The translations under genes were made by a program, and so were the position numbers. Shown one piece after another: positions 43,598 to 52,227 of a stretch of 64,000 nucleotides of DNA (its first letter is position 1; every line of letters begins with the position of its first letter). The notes under the pieces were generated by a model. That model did not search any database. It had not been told where the DNA came from and worked only from the letters and a program-made list of their open reading frames with translations. This DNA is from Paenisporosarcina sp. OV554 (GTDB taxonomy: Bacteria; Bacillota; Bacilli; Bacillales_A; Planococcaceae): assembly GCF_003058165.1 (NCBI RefSeq), contig NZ_QBUC01000013.1, positions 34,970-98,969 of the forward strand, in the 5' to 3' direction.

Positions 43598-44958
43598 GAC
43601 AACACCTCTAGCAATGACTTTGCTTTGTGTAACGTTTCTTCATATTCTGCTTGTGGATTAGAGTCATAGACAATTCCAGCACCAGCTTGGACGTAAGCGG
43701 TTTGATTTTTCACGACTAGTGTTCGAATAGCTAAGGCAATATCGATATTGCCATTAAATCCGATATAGCCGACAGCGCCTGCATAAACCCCGCGCTTCAC
43801 ATTCTCCAAATCTTGAATGACTTGCATTGCTCGAATTTTTGGTGCACCCGATACTGTGCCAGCGGGTAAGCAAGCGACGAGTGCATCGAGGGGGTGTTGG
43901 TCCTCTCGTAAAGTACCTGCAACTTCAGAAACGATGTGCATAACATGTTGATACTTTTCGATGTCCATGTATTTTGTTAAATGGATGCTGCCAACTTCAC
44001 TAATTCGCCCCAAATCATTTCGTCCTAAATCCACTAACATGCGATGTTCAGCGAGTTCTTTTGGATCCGCGAGAAGTTCTTTTTCAAGCAACTTATCTTC
44101 TTCTGATGTCTTGCCACGGCGTCTAGTACCTGCAATTGGATTCGTCGTCACCCGTTTTTCTTGAATGCTCATCAAACTTTCTGGAGAAGCACCAAGTACC
44201 ACATGTTCGTCAAAATCCACATAAAACATATAGGGAGAAGGATTTTCTTTTCTTAGTTTTCGATACAATGAGAAAGAGTCACCTGAAAAGGGTGCTTGTA
44301 AACGTTGAGATAACACTACTTGAAAAATTTCTCCTGAACGTATTAGTTCTTTTGCTCGTAAGACGTTGTCGATAAACGTTTGCTTTGTAATATTCGATGT
44401 AAAAGGAAGTGGAGATGTGGTAGTTACTAATTCACTTTCTTTCACTGCTAATTGGTGCTCCACTTCTTCAATCTTGCTTGGAGTGTTACCCGTGTGCAAA
44501 ATCGTTACGTCTTGTTTTAGATGGTCATAGACAATGACGGTTTCATAAGCGAGTAAATGAATGTCAGGCATTCCTAGGTCGTCATGGAGGGGGAGACCAA
44601 TGTCTTCATATTGCGAGATAACATCATACCCGATATACCCAACTGCACCACCGTTGAATGGGAATTCATCGTGTTCATTTATAACGGGTAGTAGAGTTTT
44701 TAACAATTCAAGCGGTTTTCCATAATGGTTAATTACTTGACCAGATAGAAAGGACGTTTCCTTTAACTCTTGAGCCGATCCTTTAAATTCTTTTACTGGT
44801 TCTGCTCCGATAAAAGAATAGCGACCAGATGCATCATGTTTTAAAGAACTTTCTAGCAAAAACTTACGCTTGCCTTGCAAGCGTTTGTAAATGGCTATGG
44901 GGGATAACGTGTCACCATTAATCGTAATTCGTGCGGTTTGTAGTAGGTTTGTATTCAT
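43594..44958 (-). CDS. trpE: Anthranilate synthase component I
   Basis: 454 residues of the chorismate-binding family: VLSQRLQAPFSG, FYVDFDEHVVLGASPESLM, TNPIAGTRRRGKTSEED with the chorismate contacts, and ALVACLPAGTVSGAPKIRAM. The N-terminal LLESSLKHDASGRYSFIG is where tryptophan feedback binding is placed in this family. First gene of the operon, 40-45 bases after the T-box terminator. Confidence 0.96.
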   Translation of the reverse strand: MNTNLLQTARITINGDTLSPIAIYKRLQGKRKFLLESSLKHDASGRYSFIGAEPVKEFKGSAQELKETSFLSGQVINHYGKPLELLKTLLPVINEHDEFPFNGGAVGYIGYDVISQYEDIGLPLHDDLGMPDIHLLAYETVIVYDHLKQDVTILHTGNTPSKIEEVEHQLAVKESELVTTTSPLPFTSNITKQTFIDNVLRAKELIRSGEIFQVVLSQRLQAPFSGDSFSLYRKLRKENPSPYMFYVDFDEHVVLGASPESLMSIQEKRVTTNPIAGTRRRGKTSEEDKLLEKELLADPKELAEHRMLVDLGRNDLGRISEVGSIHLTKYMDIEKYQHVMHIVSEVAGTLREDQHPLDALVACLPAGTVSGAPKIRAMQVIQDLENVKRGVYAGAVGYIGFNGNIDIALAIRTLVVKNQTAYVQAGAGIVYDSNPQAEYEETLHKAKSLLEVLS

Positions 44959-44999
44959 ACTATTCTCTCCTCTGCTCGGCTCGTGTACATCCGGAAAAA

Positions 45000-45340
45000 C
45001 AAAAAAGTCCCCTGTACATGAACAGAAAAGTTCATGTACAGAGGACGGAATTACCGCGGTGCCACCTCAAATTAAAAGCCTCTAATGGCTTTCACTTTAG
45101 GACCTGTAACGTAGATCAAACGTTTTCCCATACTTACCTTCTGGGAAACTCTCCAAAGACCATTCACAACAAGTTGTCTATCAGCTTCCACCAACCGCTG
45201 ACTCTCTATTAAGACAAACTCCTGCTACTATTCTTTGTCATCGATTTTTCTCAGCTAAACTCACTCTCAACTATGTTCTAAAATTTTATTGGCGATGTCG
45301 CTCCCGACACCTTCTACCAAAATTCCGAATCAAAAAGTTG
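45000..45340 (-). ncRNA. T-box riboswitch specific for tRNA-Trp, controlling trpEGDCFBA
   Basis: Minus strand. The 14-base T-box sequence AGGTGGCACCGCGG is at about 45055-45068 and is followed by the leader terminator. Upstream, stem I elements AGAGAGTC, GGTTGGTGGAAG and GAATGGTCTTTGGAGAG are present; in that last block TGG (45160-45162) is in the specifier position, a Trp codon. Uncharged tRNA-Trp should pair with both the specifier and the T-box bulge and stop the terminator forming. So the operon is induced when tryptophan is low, without TRAP. Confidence 0.93.
45003..45049 (-). terminator. Leader terminator of the trp T-box
   Basis: A near-perfect hairpin with arms GTCCTCTGTACATGAAC and GTTCATGTACAGGGGAC, followed by T6 on the minus strand. 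It competes with the antiterminator that contains the T-box sequence. Confidence 0.92.
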
Positions 45341-45345
45341 TTCCT

Positions 45346-45374
45346 ATCTTAGTACGCATAGAATCATATGTCAA
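45346..45374 (-). promoter_or_regulatory. trp promoter: Sigma-A promoter of the trp operon
   Basis: On the minus strand a perfect minus-35 TTGACA (45369-45374) and minus-10 TAAGAT (45346-45351) are separated by exactly 17 bp. Transcription would start near 45340, giving a leader of about 380 bases before trpE. Confidence 0.85.
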
Positions 45375-45419
45375 CAGATACGGGGAGAAATTAATAAATA
45401 ATCTAAAAAATAGGCGAAT

Positions 45420-45524
45420 GGTCGGAAACTACATTTTAGTGGTCGAAAACGAAGCGTAAGTGGTCGGAAACTATGCACGAATGGTCGGAAAAACCATTCG
45501 AATGGACGAAAACCATGCATGATA
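45420..45524 (+). repeat. Tandem 21-bp repeat array, five units (GGTCGGAAA family)
   Basis: Units start at 45420, 45441, 45462, 45483 and 45504, every spacing exactly 21 bp. Cores are GGTCGGAAACTA, GGTCGAAAACGA, GGTCGGAAACTA, GGTCGGAAAAAC and GGACGAAAACCA. It lies between the divergent trp promoter and dppA. The same core occurs inverted at 11.1 kb and in a close form at 62.8 kb. Confidence 0.93.
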
Positions 45525-45685
45525 GAATATCCATTCTTTATACGAGTAATCAAAAGAGTTTTCTCTGTATTTATTTTGATACTCGAAAAAAACAAAGGAA
45601 TAATATTGAAATATTCAATCAATATTGGTACTTTAATAATAACAATCACATATTAACTATATGTTATGAGGGGGACAGCAAGAAT

Positions 45686-46510
45686 ATGAAATTTTTTATC
45701 TCAGTCGACATGGAAGGGATTACTGGTTTACCAGATCACACTTTCGTAGATTCGCAGAAACACAATTATGAACGTGCTCGTCGTATCATGACCAATGAAG
45801 CAAATGCGGTTATTGAAGGTTTACTGAAAAAAGGGTCTACCGAGATAGTGGTAAATGATAGTCATTCGAAAATGAATAACTTGCTAATAGAAGAACTGAA
45901 TCCAGAAGCGCTATTGATTACGGGTGGAGTGAAACCGTATTCGATGGTGCAAGCGCTGGATGAAACATATGCTGGAGCGATTTTTGTAGGATATCATTCG
46001 CGTGCTGGACAGCCTGGTGTCATGAGTCACAGCATGATTTTTGGTGTTCGCAATATGTATATTAACGAAGTGGAGATTGGGGAACTTGGGTTCAACGCAT
46101 ATGTGGCGGGTCATTTTGGTGTGCCAGTCATCCTAGTTGCCGGTGATGACGGTGCGTGTCGTGAAGCAGAAGAGCTTATTCCAAACATAACGACGGTAGC
46201 GGTCAAAGAATCAATTACACGCCAAGCTGTAAAAACGATGCATCCCAAAAAATCACAAGCACTTTTAACTGAACGAATTCAAAAAGCCGTCGACAATCGA
46301 CATTTGGTAAAACCACTCCTGCCACCTAAAAATCCAACTTTACGAATTGAATTTGTCAACTACGGACAAGCCGAGTGGGCAGCACTTATGCCGGGCTGTG
46401 AAATTGAACCAGGAACAACAATTGTGAAATTTAAAGCCAAAGATATATTGGAAGCTTACCGAGCGATGTTAGTCCAAGTGGAATTAGCGTGCCAAACGAC
46501 ATTTTGCTAG
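45686..46510 (+). CDS. dppA: D-aminopeptidase DppA (M55)
   Basis: 274 residues matching the zinc D-aminopeptidase DppA: the metal-site start FISVDMEGITG (Asp and Glu), VNDSHSKMNN, IFVGYHSRAG and MSHSMIFG. It removes D-alanine from the N-terminus of D-Ala-D-Ala and related peptides as ten-subunit rings. The ATG at 45686 is the first that gives the metal-binding start; the longer frame upstream runs through the repeat array. Followed by ykfA, ykfB and ykfC, but the dppBCDE transporter genes found after dppA in B. subtilis are absent. Confidence 0.9.
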   Translation: MKFFISVDMEGITGLPDHTFVDSQKHNYERARRIMTNEANAVIEGLLKKGSTEIVVNDSHSKMNNLLIEELNPEALLITGGVKPYSMVQALDETYAGAIFVGYHSRAGQPGVMSHSMIFGVRNMYINEVEIGELGFNAYVAGHFGVPVILVAGDDGACREAEELIPNITTVAVKESITRQAVKTMHPKKSQALLTERIQKAVDNRHLVKPLLPPKNPTLRIEFVNYGQAEWAALMPGCEIEPGTTIVKFKAKDILEAYRAMLVQVELACQTTFC

Positions 46511-46682
46511 TATGAGTGCGATTTGCACAACAGCAACAAATAATCAATACGCTGAAAACTGACTCGGAAATTAATGAAAAGCTGTGGCGTTTCAAATGGA
46601 CGTCGAATACTTCTATTATGAAAAAAAGTTATACTTAAATATAGATAACTAGTTTTCAAGACAGAAGAGAGGAGCAACATCC

Positions 46683-47606
46683 ATGCGCACTAGACCAACA
46701 CGATTACAAAAAGGGGATACGATTGGAATTATCGCTCCATCAAGTCCACCTAATATAGAAAATTTAAACCGCTCGCTAGCCTTTTTAGACCAATTAGGAT
46801 TAAACGTTAAAATGGGGAAACATGTTGAAAAAATTCATGGTTATTTAGCGGGAACAGATGATGAACGCTTAGGAGATTTACACGATATGCTTTCAGATCC
46901 AAACGTTAAAGCTATTATTTGCGCAGGAGGAGGATTCGGAGCTGCTCGCTATGCGGACCGCATCGATTTTCAATTAATGACTGAGCAACCTAAGATATTG
47001 TGGGGCTATAGCGATATTACCTATTTACACACGACTATTGGTCAATTCGCCAATGTAGTCACATTCCACGGACCAATGCTCGCATCGGATGTCGGAAAAG
47101 ACACCTTCCAGGAACTATCTGGTCGCATGTTTGGACAATTATTCGAACCAATCGAACTGCATTATACCGAAGATATATCACCTTTAACAACTCTAAGTGG
47201 TGGAATGGCACAAGGGGAATTGGTTGGAGGTAATTTATCGCTGCTGGTCAGTGCGCTTGGCTCTAAATATGAGATTGATACACGTGGGCAATTGTTGTTA
47301 ATTGAAGATGTAAATGAAGAACCATATAAAGTGGATAGCATGTTAAACCAATTGCGTTTAGCAGGGAAACTACATGATGCTGTTGGATTCGTTATAGGTG
47401 ATTTTTCAAAAACAGAACCAAAAAAACGAAAAACAACATTAACACTTGAAGAAGTGCTGAACCACTATTTAGGGGATTTAGGAAAGCCAGTAGTATCTGG
47501 TTTTAAAATTGGTCATTGTCAACCACATTTTGCAGTACCACTTGGAGTGGAAGCAAGATTAGATGCGGATGCAAAAACATTGACCATTTTACCAGGCGTC
47601 AAATAA
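46683..47606 (+). CDS. ykfA: LD-carboxypeptidase YkfA (S66)
   Basis: 307 residues of the S66 serine peptidase family: GIIAPSSPP at the N-terminus, CAGGGFGAARY, the nucleophile in WGYSDIT (Ser near 112), Glu in LLIEDVNEEPYKVD and the catalytic His in FKIGHCQPH. It trims D-Ala from the tetrapeptide of murein fragments in the cytoplasm. GAGAGGAG ribosome site. Eighteen bases separate it from ykfB. Confidence 0.9.
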   Translation: MRTRPTRLQKGDTIGIIAPSSPPNIENLNRSLAFLDQLGLNVKMGKHVEKIHGYLAGTDDERLGDLHDMLSDPNVKAIICAGGGFGAARYADRIDFQLMTEQPKILWGYSDITYLHTTIGQFANVVTFHGPMLASDVGKDTFQELSGRMFGQLFEPIELHYTEDISPLTTLSGGMAQGELVGGNLSLLVSALGSKYEIDTRGQLLLIEDVNEEPYKVDSMLNQLRLAGKLHDAVGFVIGDFSKTEPKKRKTTLTLEEVLNHYLGDLGKPVVSGFKIGHCQPHFAVPLGVEARLDADAKTLTILPGVK

Positions 47607-47623
47607 AAGGGAGGTAATCCATC

Positions 47624-48727
47624 ATGATCATACATTCAATCGAAACCTTTTCGGTTGCGGTACCGCTCACAAAACCGTTTAAAACTGCACTTCGTACCGT
47701 CACGATTGCCGAATCTGTTTTTGTGAAAATCACCACCGAGGATGGCTTGGATGGGTGGGGAGAAGCCCCCCCAACTCATGTCATTACAGGTGATTCGCTT
47801 GGGAGTATTCAATTTGCAATCGATCAAGTGATCGGGCCTCACTTACTTGGTCTTGATTTACACCATTCGGAGCGGGTATTCCAAAAATTGCATCGCTCCA
47901 TGGTTGGTAATTCAAGTGCAAAAGCGGCGCTTGATATGGCCATTCATGATTTGCTCGGTCAACTAGCGGGGCTTCCGCTTGTCACACTTCTCGGAGGCTA
48001 TCGTGATACACTTGAAACCGATTTTACGGTCAGTGTAAATGATGCAGCAGAAATGGCTGAGGATGCGGCCCGTTATGTAGGTAAAGGGTTTAATGTGTTG
48101 AAAATCAAAGTAGGTATTGATGATATCGCAAAAGACGTTGAACGTATCCGTGCAATCAGAAAGAAGATTGGTAAAGAACCAAAGCTGCGACTCGATGCGA
48201 ACCAAGGGTGGGAAGCAAAAGAAGCGGTCCGAGCTATTGGTCAAATGGAAGACGCTGGTCTTGAAATAGAACTCATCGAACAACCAGTAAAAGCGTATGA
48301 TATAGAAGGACTACAATATGTAACGATGCATACACATACGCCAATCATGGCGGACGAAGCTATTTTCACCCCCAAAGATGCAGTACGTGTGTTACAACTG
48401 CGTGCAGCTGATTTAATTAATATTAAACTCATGAAAGCTGGAGGCATTTATCAAGCGCTGAAAATTAATGCATTAGCTGAAAGTTATGGTGTAGAATGCA
48501 TGACAGGTAGCATGATTGAAACAAAACTTGGCATTTCAGCAGCCGCTCATTTTGCTGCAAGTCAACCGAATGTGACACGTTTTGATTTTGATGCACCGTT
48601 AATGTTGGCTGAAGATATTGTTGAAGGCGGTATAACTTACGAAGGCAGACATATTCGATTTTCTAAATTACCTGGTCTCGGATTACATAGTGAGTTAATG
48701 AATAAACGTTTACTTCTAAAAGGATAA
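47624..48727 (+). CDS. ykfB: L-Ala-D/L-Glu epimerase YkfB
   Basis: 367 residues of the enolase superfamily, muconate-lactonizing subgroup: LKIKVGI (catalytic Lys pair near 160), LRLDANQGW, EQPV, MADEAIF (metal ligands Asp, Glu, Asp) and the second-half Lys in LINIKLMKAGG. It epimerises L-Ala-D-Glu to L-Ala-L-Glu so that murein dipeptides can be cleaved by ordinary peptidases. Strong GGGAGG site. Confidence 0.92.
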   Translation: MIIHSIETFSVAVPLTKPFKTALRTVTIAESVFVKITTEDGLDGWGEAPPTHVITGDSLGSIQFAIDQVIGPHLLGLDLHHSERVFQKLHRSMVGNSSAKAALDMAIHDLLGQLAGLPLVTLLGGYRDTLETDFTVSVNDAAEMAEDAARYVGKGFNVLKIKVGIDDIAKDVERIRAIRKKIGKEPKLRLDANQGWEAKEAVRAIGQMEDAGLEIELIEQPVKAYDIEGLQYVTMHTHTPIMADEAIFTPKDAVRVLQLRAADLINIKLMKAGGIYQALKINALAESYGVECMTGSMIETKLGISAAAHFAASQPNVTRFDFDAPLMLAEDIVEGGITYEGRHIRFSKLPGLGLHSELMNKRLLLKG

Positions 48728-48738
48728 GGAGAGGTAAA

Positions 48739-49680
48739 ATGCTATTTCAATCAGTAACAAGATGGGTTTGTTCAGTTTCAGTAGCAACAGTATGGACATC
48801 TCCTGAATCAGCACGTCAAAAAGATACACCAGGTTTAGAAAATCCAGTCCGTGTTCCAAAATGGTTGGAAGAATTAACGTATAAAGACTTGCTCGATCTG
48901 TGTGAAGGAAACCGCATTCAAACACAATTGTTATATGGGGAGCCTGTGTTAATCGAAGAAATTGTCGGCGACTGGGCTAAAGTAATTTGTACTTGGCAAC
49001 ATTCTAAAAAAGATGAACGTGGCTATCCAGGATGGGTACCCCTCGTTCAATTAAAAGAAATGGAACGCATTTCAGATTTCGGATATGCGAAAGTCCGTCT
49101 CCCTAAAGTTCAGCTTTGGACGAAGGAAAGAAAACCGTTACTTGTGGTTCCATTTAATACAATCTTACCGGTTATCGATAATAATGATCAGTTTACTTTA
49201 GTGAACACCCCTCATGGAGAAGCGCTAATTTTAAGTGAAGAAGTCGAACATTCACCAGGTATTGAATCATTTGTTCAACGTTCAGGAGGCGACATCGTTT
49301 CTTGTGCTACTAAATTCATAGAGAAACCATACTTCTGGGGCGGAATGTCTTCATATGGCTATGATTGTTCCGGCCTTAGTTACAACATGTATAAAGCACA
49401 TGGATATTTCCTTCCAAGGGATGCAGACGATCAAGCAAGAAATGGGCAAGAAGTTAATTCAACAGATACAAATCAGTGGGAAATAGGCGATTTATTATTT
49501 TTTGCAAATGAAGTTTCTAACAAAGTTCGACATGTTGGAATTTATTGTGGAAATGGACTAATGGTTCATTCTCCATCGACAGGACAATGTGTAGAAATTA
49601 TTGAATTAGCGGGTACGAAGTATGAGAATGAATTGTGTGCAGTAAGACGCTATGCAAGATCTGAAGAAGCAGTTTCCTGA
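48739..49680 (+). CDS. ykfC: Gamma-D-glutamyl-L-diamino acid endopeptidase YkfC (NlpC/P60)
   Basis: 313 residues: two SH3b-type domains (about 1-170) and a C-terminal NlpC/P60 domain with the catalytic Cys in YGYDCSGLSYNMYK, His in RHVGIYCGNGLMVHS. YkfC cuts between D-Glu and the diamino acid of murein peptides with a free N-terminal L-Ala. There is only a weak, uncertain signal-like segment, consistent with a role in the cytoplasm. Last gene of the cluster, followed by a terminator. Confidence 0.9.
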   Translation: MLFQSVTRWVCSVSVATVWTSPESARQKDTPGLENPVRVPKWLEELTYKDLLDLCEGNRIQTQLLYGEPVLIEEIVGDWAKVICTWQHSKKDERGYPGWVPLVQLKEMERISDFGYAKVRLPKVQLWTKERKPLLVVPFNTILPVIDNNDQFTLVNTPHGEALILSEEVEHSPGIESFVQRSGGDIVSCATKFIEKPYFWGGMSSYGYDCSGLSYNMYKAHGYFLPRDADDQARNGQEVNSTDTNQWEIGDLLFFANEVSNKVRHVGIYCGNGLMVHSPSTGQCVEIIELAGTKYENELCAVRRYARSEEAVS

Positions 49681-49699
49681 TTCATTACGTATAGTTTGA

Positions 49700-49738
49700 A
49701 AGCCAGTCCATGAATGAATAGAGGACTGGCTTTTTTTA
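49700..49738 (+). terminator. Terminator after ykfC
   Basis: Arms AGCCAGTCC and GGACTGGCT followed by T7. Confidence 0.88.
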
Positions 49739-49838
49739 TTTGCAAAAATAAAAGCTAAGACGATAATTATGTTAGATACTTTAAATTGATGGTCAGGTTT
49801 TGTATGATGAACCTATGAATCATGAAGGAGATTAAATT

Positions 49839-50315
49839 ATGACCCAACCAATTCCGATGAAGCAGTCCCGTACGATTCAAACACATTTAGTGTTGCCGCC
49901 CGATATCAATCATCTCGAAACCATTTTCGGGGGGAAAGTTTTATCTTATATTGACGAAATAGCTGCAATCACAGCCATGAAGCATTGTAAAAATGCAGTC
50001 GTGACCGCGTCTATCGATTCCGTCGATTTTTTATCATCCGCTCGTGTAGGTGATGTACTCGAATTAGAAGCAGTCGTCAGTTCGACAGGTCGAACATCAA
50101 TGGAAATCTATGTACGCGTGCAATCAACGAATTTGTTAACAGGTGAAACGAAGCTAACGACCGAATCCTTTTTAACGTTTGTCGCAATTGATTATACAGG
50201 TAAGCCAACACCTGTGCCGGGCATTATCGCTGAAAGCGAATCCGAAATTCGACTTTACGAATCCGGCCCTGCTCGTCGAGAACACCGTAAACAACGTATT
50301 CAAATGAAACATTAA
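49839..50315 (+). CDS. ykhA: Acyl-CoA thioesterase YkhA (hotdog fold)
   Basis: 158 residues of the YciA/YkhA hotdog thioesterases: LPPDINHLETIFGGKVLSYID near residue 20, with the catalytic Asn-His-Thr-type stretch, then VVTASIDSVDFLSSARVGDV. It hydrolyses acyl-CoA esters, a house-keeping role in CoA release. GAAGGAG ribosome site. The tail RREHRKQRIQ is basic and typical. Confidence 0.88.
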   Translation: MTQPIPMKQSRTIQTHLVLPPDINHLETIFGGKVLSYIDEIAAITAMKHCKNAVVTASIDSVDFLSSARVGDVLELEAVVSSTGRTSMEIYVRVQSTNLLTGETKLTTESFLTFVAIDYTGKPTPVPGIIAESESEIRLYESGPARREHRKQRIQMKH

Positions 50316-50319
50316 ATGA

Positions 50320-50347
50320 GAAGCGGGGGTTAATAGCCCCGCTTTTG
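50320..50347 (+). terminator. Terminator after ykhA
   Basis: Arms AAGCGGGG and CCCCGCTT with a short loop and T4. Confidence 0.85.
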
Positions 50348-50410
50348 TTGTGTGGATGTATGTTGTGTCGCTCTAGGTTGACGGAGTGCGGCTCCAGGTT
50401 GTACAAAATC
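50345..50410 (+). repeat. Tandem 21-bp repeat, two clear units
   Basis: Units start at 50366 and 50387: TGTCGCTCTAGGTTGACG and TGCGGCTCCAGGTTGTAC. A more distant unit may precede at 50345. The array lies between the converging ykhA and histidine phosphatase genes. Confidence 0.65.
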
Positions 50411-50415
50411 CAAAA

Positions 50416-51051
50416 TTACTGCACTCGAACTGTACCTTCTACTTCTTCCGCATGCGACATATCGCCAATCAAGGTGAGTTCTCGTCGATCAGTATCAATT
50501 TCCAGCATTGTCAAACTTGTGCCGTGGATAAAAGGGGGATCCCAAAGTGAATCCAACTCAGCGCCGTTAAAATGATTGATTAAACATTTTTTAACGACAC
50601 CATGCGTTACAATCAAAACATGACCATTTGGATGAGCAGTGACGATTTCTTCAACAGCACGCAATATTCGTTCTTTCAACATATAGAAGCTTTCACCAGA
50701 AGTTGGTTGAAATTGACTTGGCTGTTCATAGTAGGTTTTTACATCTTCCGCGAAATCACGCTCGATGTCAGAAGATAACATACCTTGCCACTCACCGACA
50801 TTAATTTCGCGTAAGTCTTCTTTTCGAATGAGTGGAATAGTACGTTTGCCGAGTATAAGTTGTGCAGTATGCATCGTGCGACCACTCGTACTACTGTATA
50901 CGGCGTCTAGTGGCACATCTTGAAGACGCTTGCCTAATTGTGTTGCCGCTACCACTCCACTGGCTGTTAAGGAGGAGTCAGCCCACCCTTGCATGCGAGA
51001 TTGTACATTCCATTCAGTTTGCCCATGTCGAGTAATATATATTGTAAGCAT
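50416..51051 (-). CDS. Histidine phosphatase (phosphoglycerate-mutase-like)
   Basis: 211 residues with the phosphohistidine site TRHGQTEWN (His near 8), Arg in GRTMHTAQ, Glu in NVGEWQG and the second His in VTHGVVKK near 150. The sequence is that of the PhoE/CobC type broad-specificity phosphatases rather than true mutases. Substrate unknown. ATG at 51051 lies 6 bases after GAGG. Minus strand. Confidence 0.85.
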   Translation of the reverse strand: MLTIYITRHGQTEWNVQSRMQGWADSSLTASGVVAATQLGKRLQDVPLDAVYSSTSGRTMHTAQLILGKRTIPLIRKEDLREINVGEWQGMLSSDIERDFAEDVKTYYEQPSQFQPTSGESFYMLKERILRAVEEIVTAHPNGHVLIVTHGVVKKCLINHFNGAELDSLWDPPFIHGTSLTMLEIDTDRRELTLIGDMSHAEEVEGTVRVQ

Positions 51052-51154
51052 CAAATTCCTCGTTTCGTTAAAGTATGGGTTTTTTATCTAATTTTACCAA
51101 AATTGAAACTTTTTAATAGCTTTTTCGTACTAATTGTAAAGGAGCGAAATCATC

Positions 51155-51541
51155 ATGATAACATTTATAGACAAATACCAAAGCATCATTCTTAGTATAA
51201 TTTTAGTTTTCTATATTGCTAATTCAATCTACATAGGTTCTTCCAATCTGTCATTCATCCTGTTCTTATTGGTCATTCTGTTGCAAGTGATTCGCTTGCG
51301 AAAACATATTAAACAATTGTCATTCCTACAATTCGCAGCCCTCTTTGCAACCATGATTGCGTTTCTGGCGGCCCTCGTCTCTATTTTTGTTGGCTTAAAT
51401 CACTTAATAAATATTGGCATCCTGTCCTTCCCAGACTGGATGATTATGGTGATTCAAATTACATTAATCATTGTATTTATATTAAGTCTCACGACGATTG
51501 TGCGCAGTTTGTATGAGCGCTTTACCCATTCAAAAGCATAA
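51155..51541 (+). CDS. Four-helix membrane protein of unknown function
   Basis: 128 residues with four predicted helices: about 10-30, 32-46, 57-80 and 92-118, and a short basic C-terminus. No motif I recognise. AAAGGAG ribosome site at normal spacing. It stands alone and ends in a terminator shared with the converging acetyltransferase gene. Confidence 0.65.
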   Translation: MITFIDKYQSIILSIILVFYIANSIYIGSSNLSFILFLLVILLQVIRLRKHIKQLSFLQFAALFATMIAFLAALVSIFVGLNHLINIGILSFPDWMIMVIQITLIIVFILSLTTIVRSLYERFTHSKA

Positions 51542-51542
51542 C

Positions 51543-51578
51543 AAAAGGATGACTCCTAAAAAGAAGGCATCCTTTTTC
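51543..51578. terminator. Bidirectional terminator
   Basis: Arms AAAAGGATG and GCATCCTTTTT around a 17-base loop, between converging genes. Confidence 0.78.
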
Positions 51579-51585
51579 GGTTCCA

Positions 51586-52113
51586 TTATTTGAGTAGTTT
51601 TACTTCTGAGGCAAGCATTCCGTATAGATGCATGTCATGACGTTTTCCGTCGCGTTGCAAAAATTCACGGTAAGTACCTTCATGTTTAAATCCGAGAGAT
51701 TCATAGAGCTTGATAGCGCCTTTGTTATAGCCAAAAACGGTCAGAGTCAATCTATGTAAATTGAGTTCGTTAAACCCGTAATTCACTAACAACAGCATGG
51801 CGTCCCTACCAAACCCTTGGCCATGAAAATCAGGACCAAGAGCAATTGAAAGCCAGGCAACACGATGTGGCCAGACGATTTCTTCAATTGCACAAACGCC
51901 TAAAAACTCTTCCGTATCAAGAGGACGGATCGCAAAACGGTAACTGCGGTCTGAATGATCATCGATTAATTGGTTCGCATTTTTCTCGGATTCTTCGCGA
52001 ATAGGTGAAGAATTATAAAAACGGCCAAATGATTCAACACTATTCCACTGACGATATGTTGGAAGGTCTTCTTTTCTGATACCTGTTAAACGAATTTTTG
52101 ATCCAATAAACAT
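51586..52113 (-). CDS. RimJ/RimL-type N-acetyltransferase
   Basis: 175 residues of the GNAT fold with the acetyl-CoA loop GPDFHGQGFGRDAMLLLVNY (about 94-113), then LHRLTLTVFGYNKGAIKLYE and SLGFKHEGTYREF, the standard RimJ/RimL ending. Targets may be protein N-termini, spermidine or small molecules. The ATG at 52113 is seven bases from AAGGGGG. Minus strand. Confidence 0.85.
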   Translation of the reverse strand: MFIGSKIRLTGIRKEDLPTYRQWNSVESFGRFYNSSPIREESEKNANQLIDDHSDRSYRFAIRPLDTEEFLGVCAIEEIVWPHRVAWLSIALGPDFHGQGFGRDAMLLLVNYGFNELNLHRLTLTVFGYNKGAIKLYESLGFKHEGTYREFLQRDGKRHDMHLYGMLASEVKLLK

Positions 52114-52227
52114 AATCAATCCCCCTTGTCATAAGTTTTTCTTATCGTAACTCATTATATCATCGTCATGTTCTTATTTCGAGACGCGAAGTACAATAAG
52201 GAATAACAAGAAAGACAGGTGACGACT

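Noticed and set aside
45473..45685. N-terminal extension of DppA from 45473
   Set aside because: The extension runs through the repeat array and lacks a ribosome site; the family starts at the ATG 45686.
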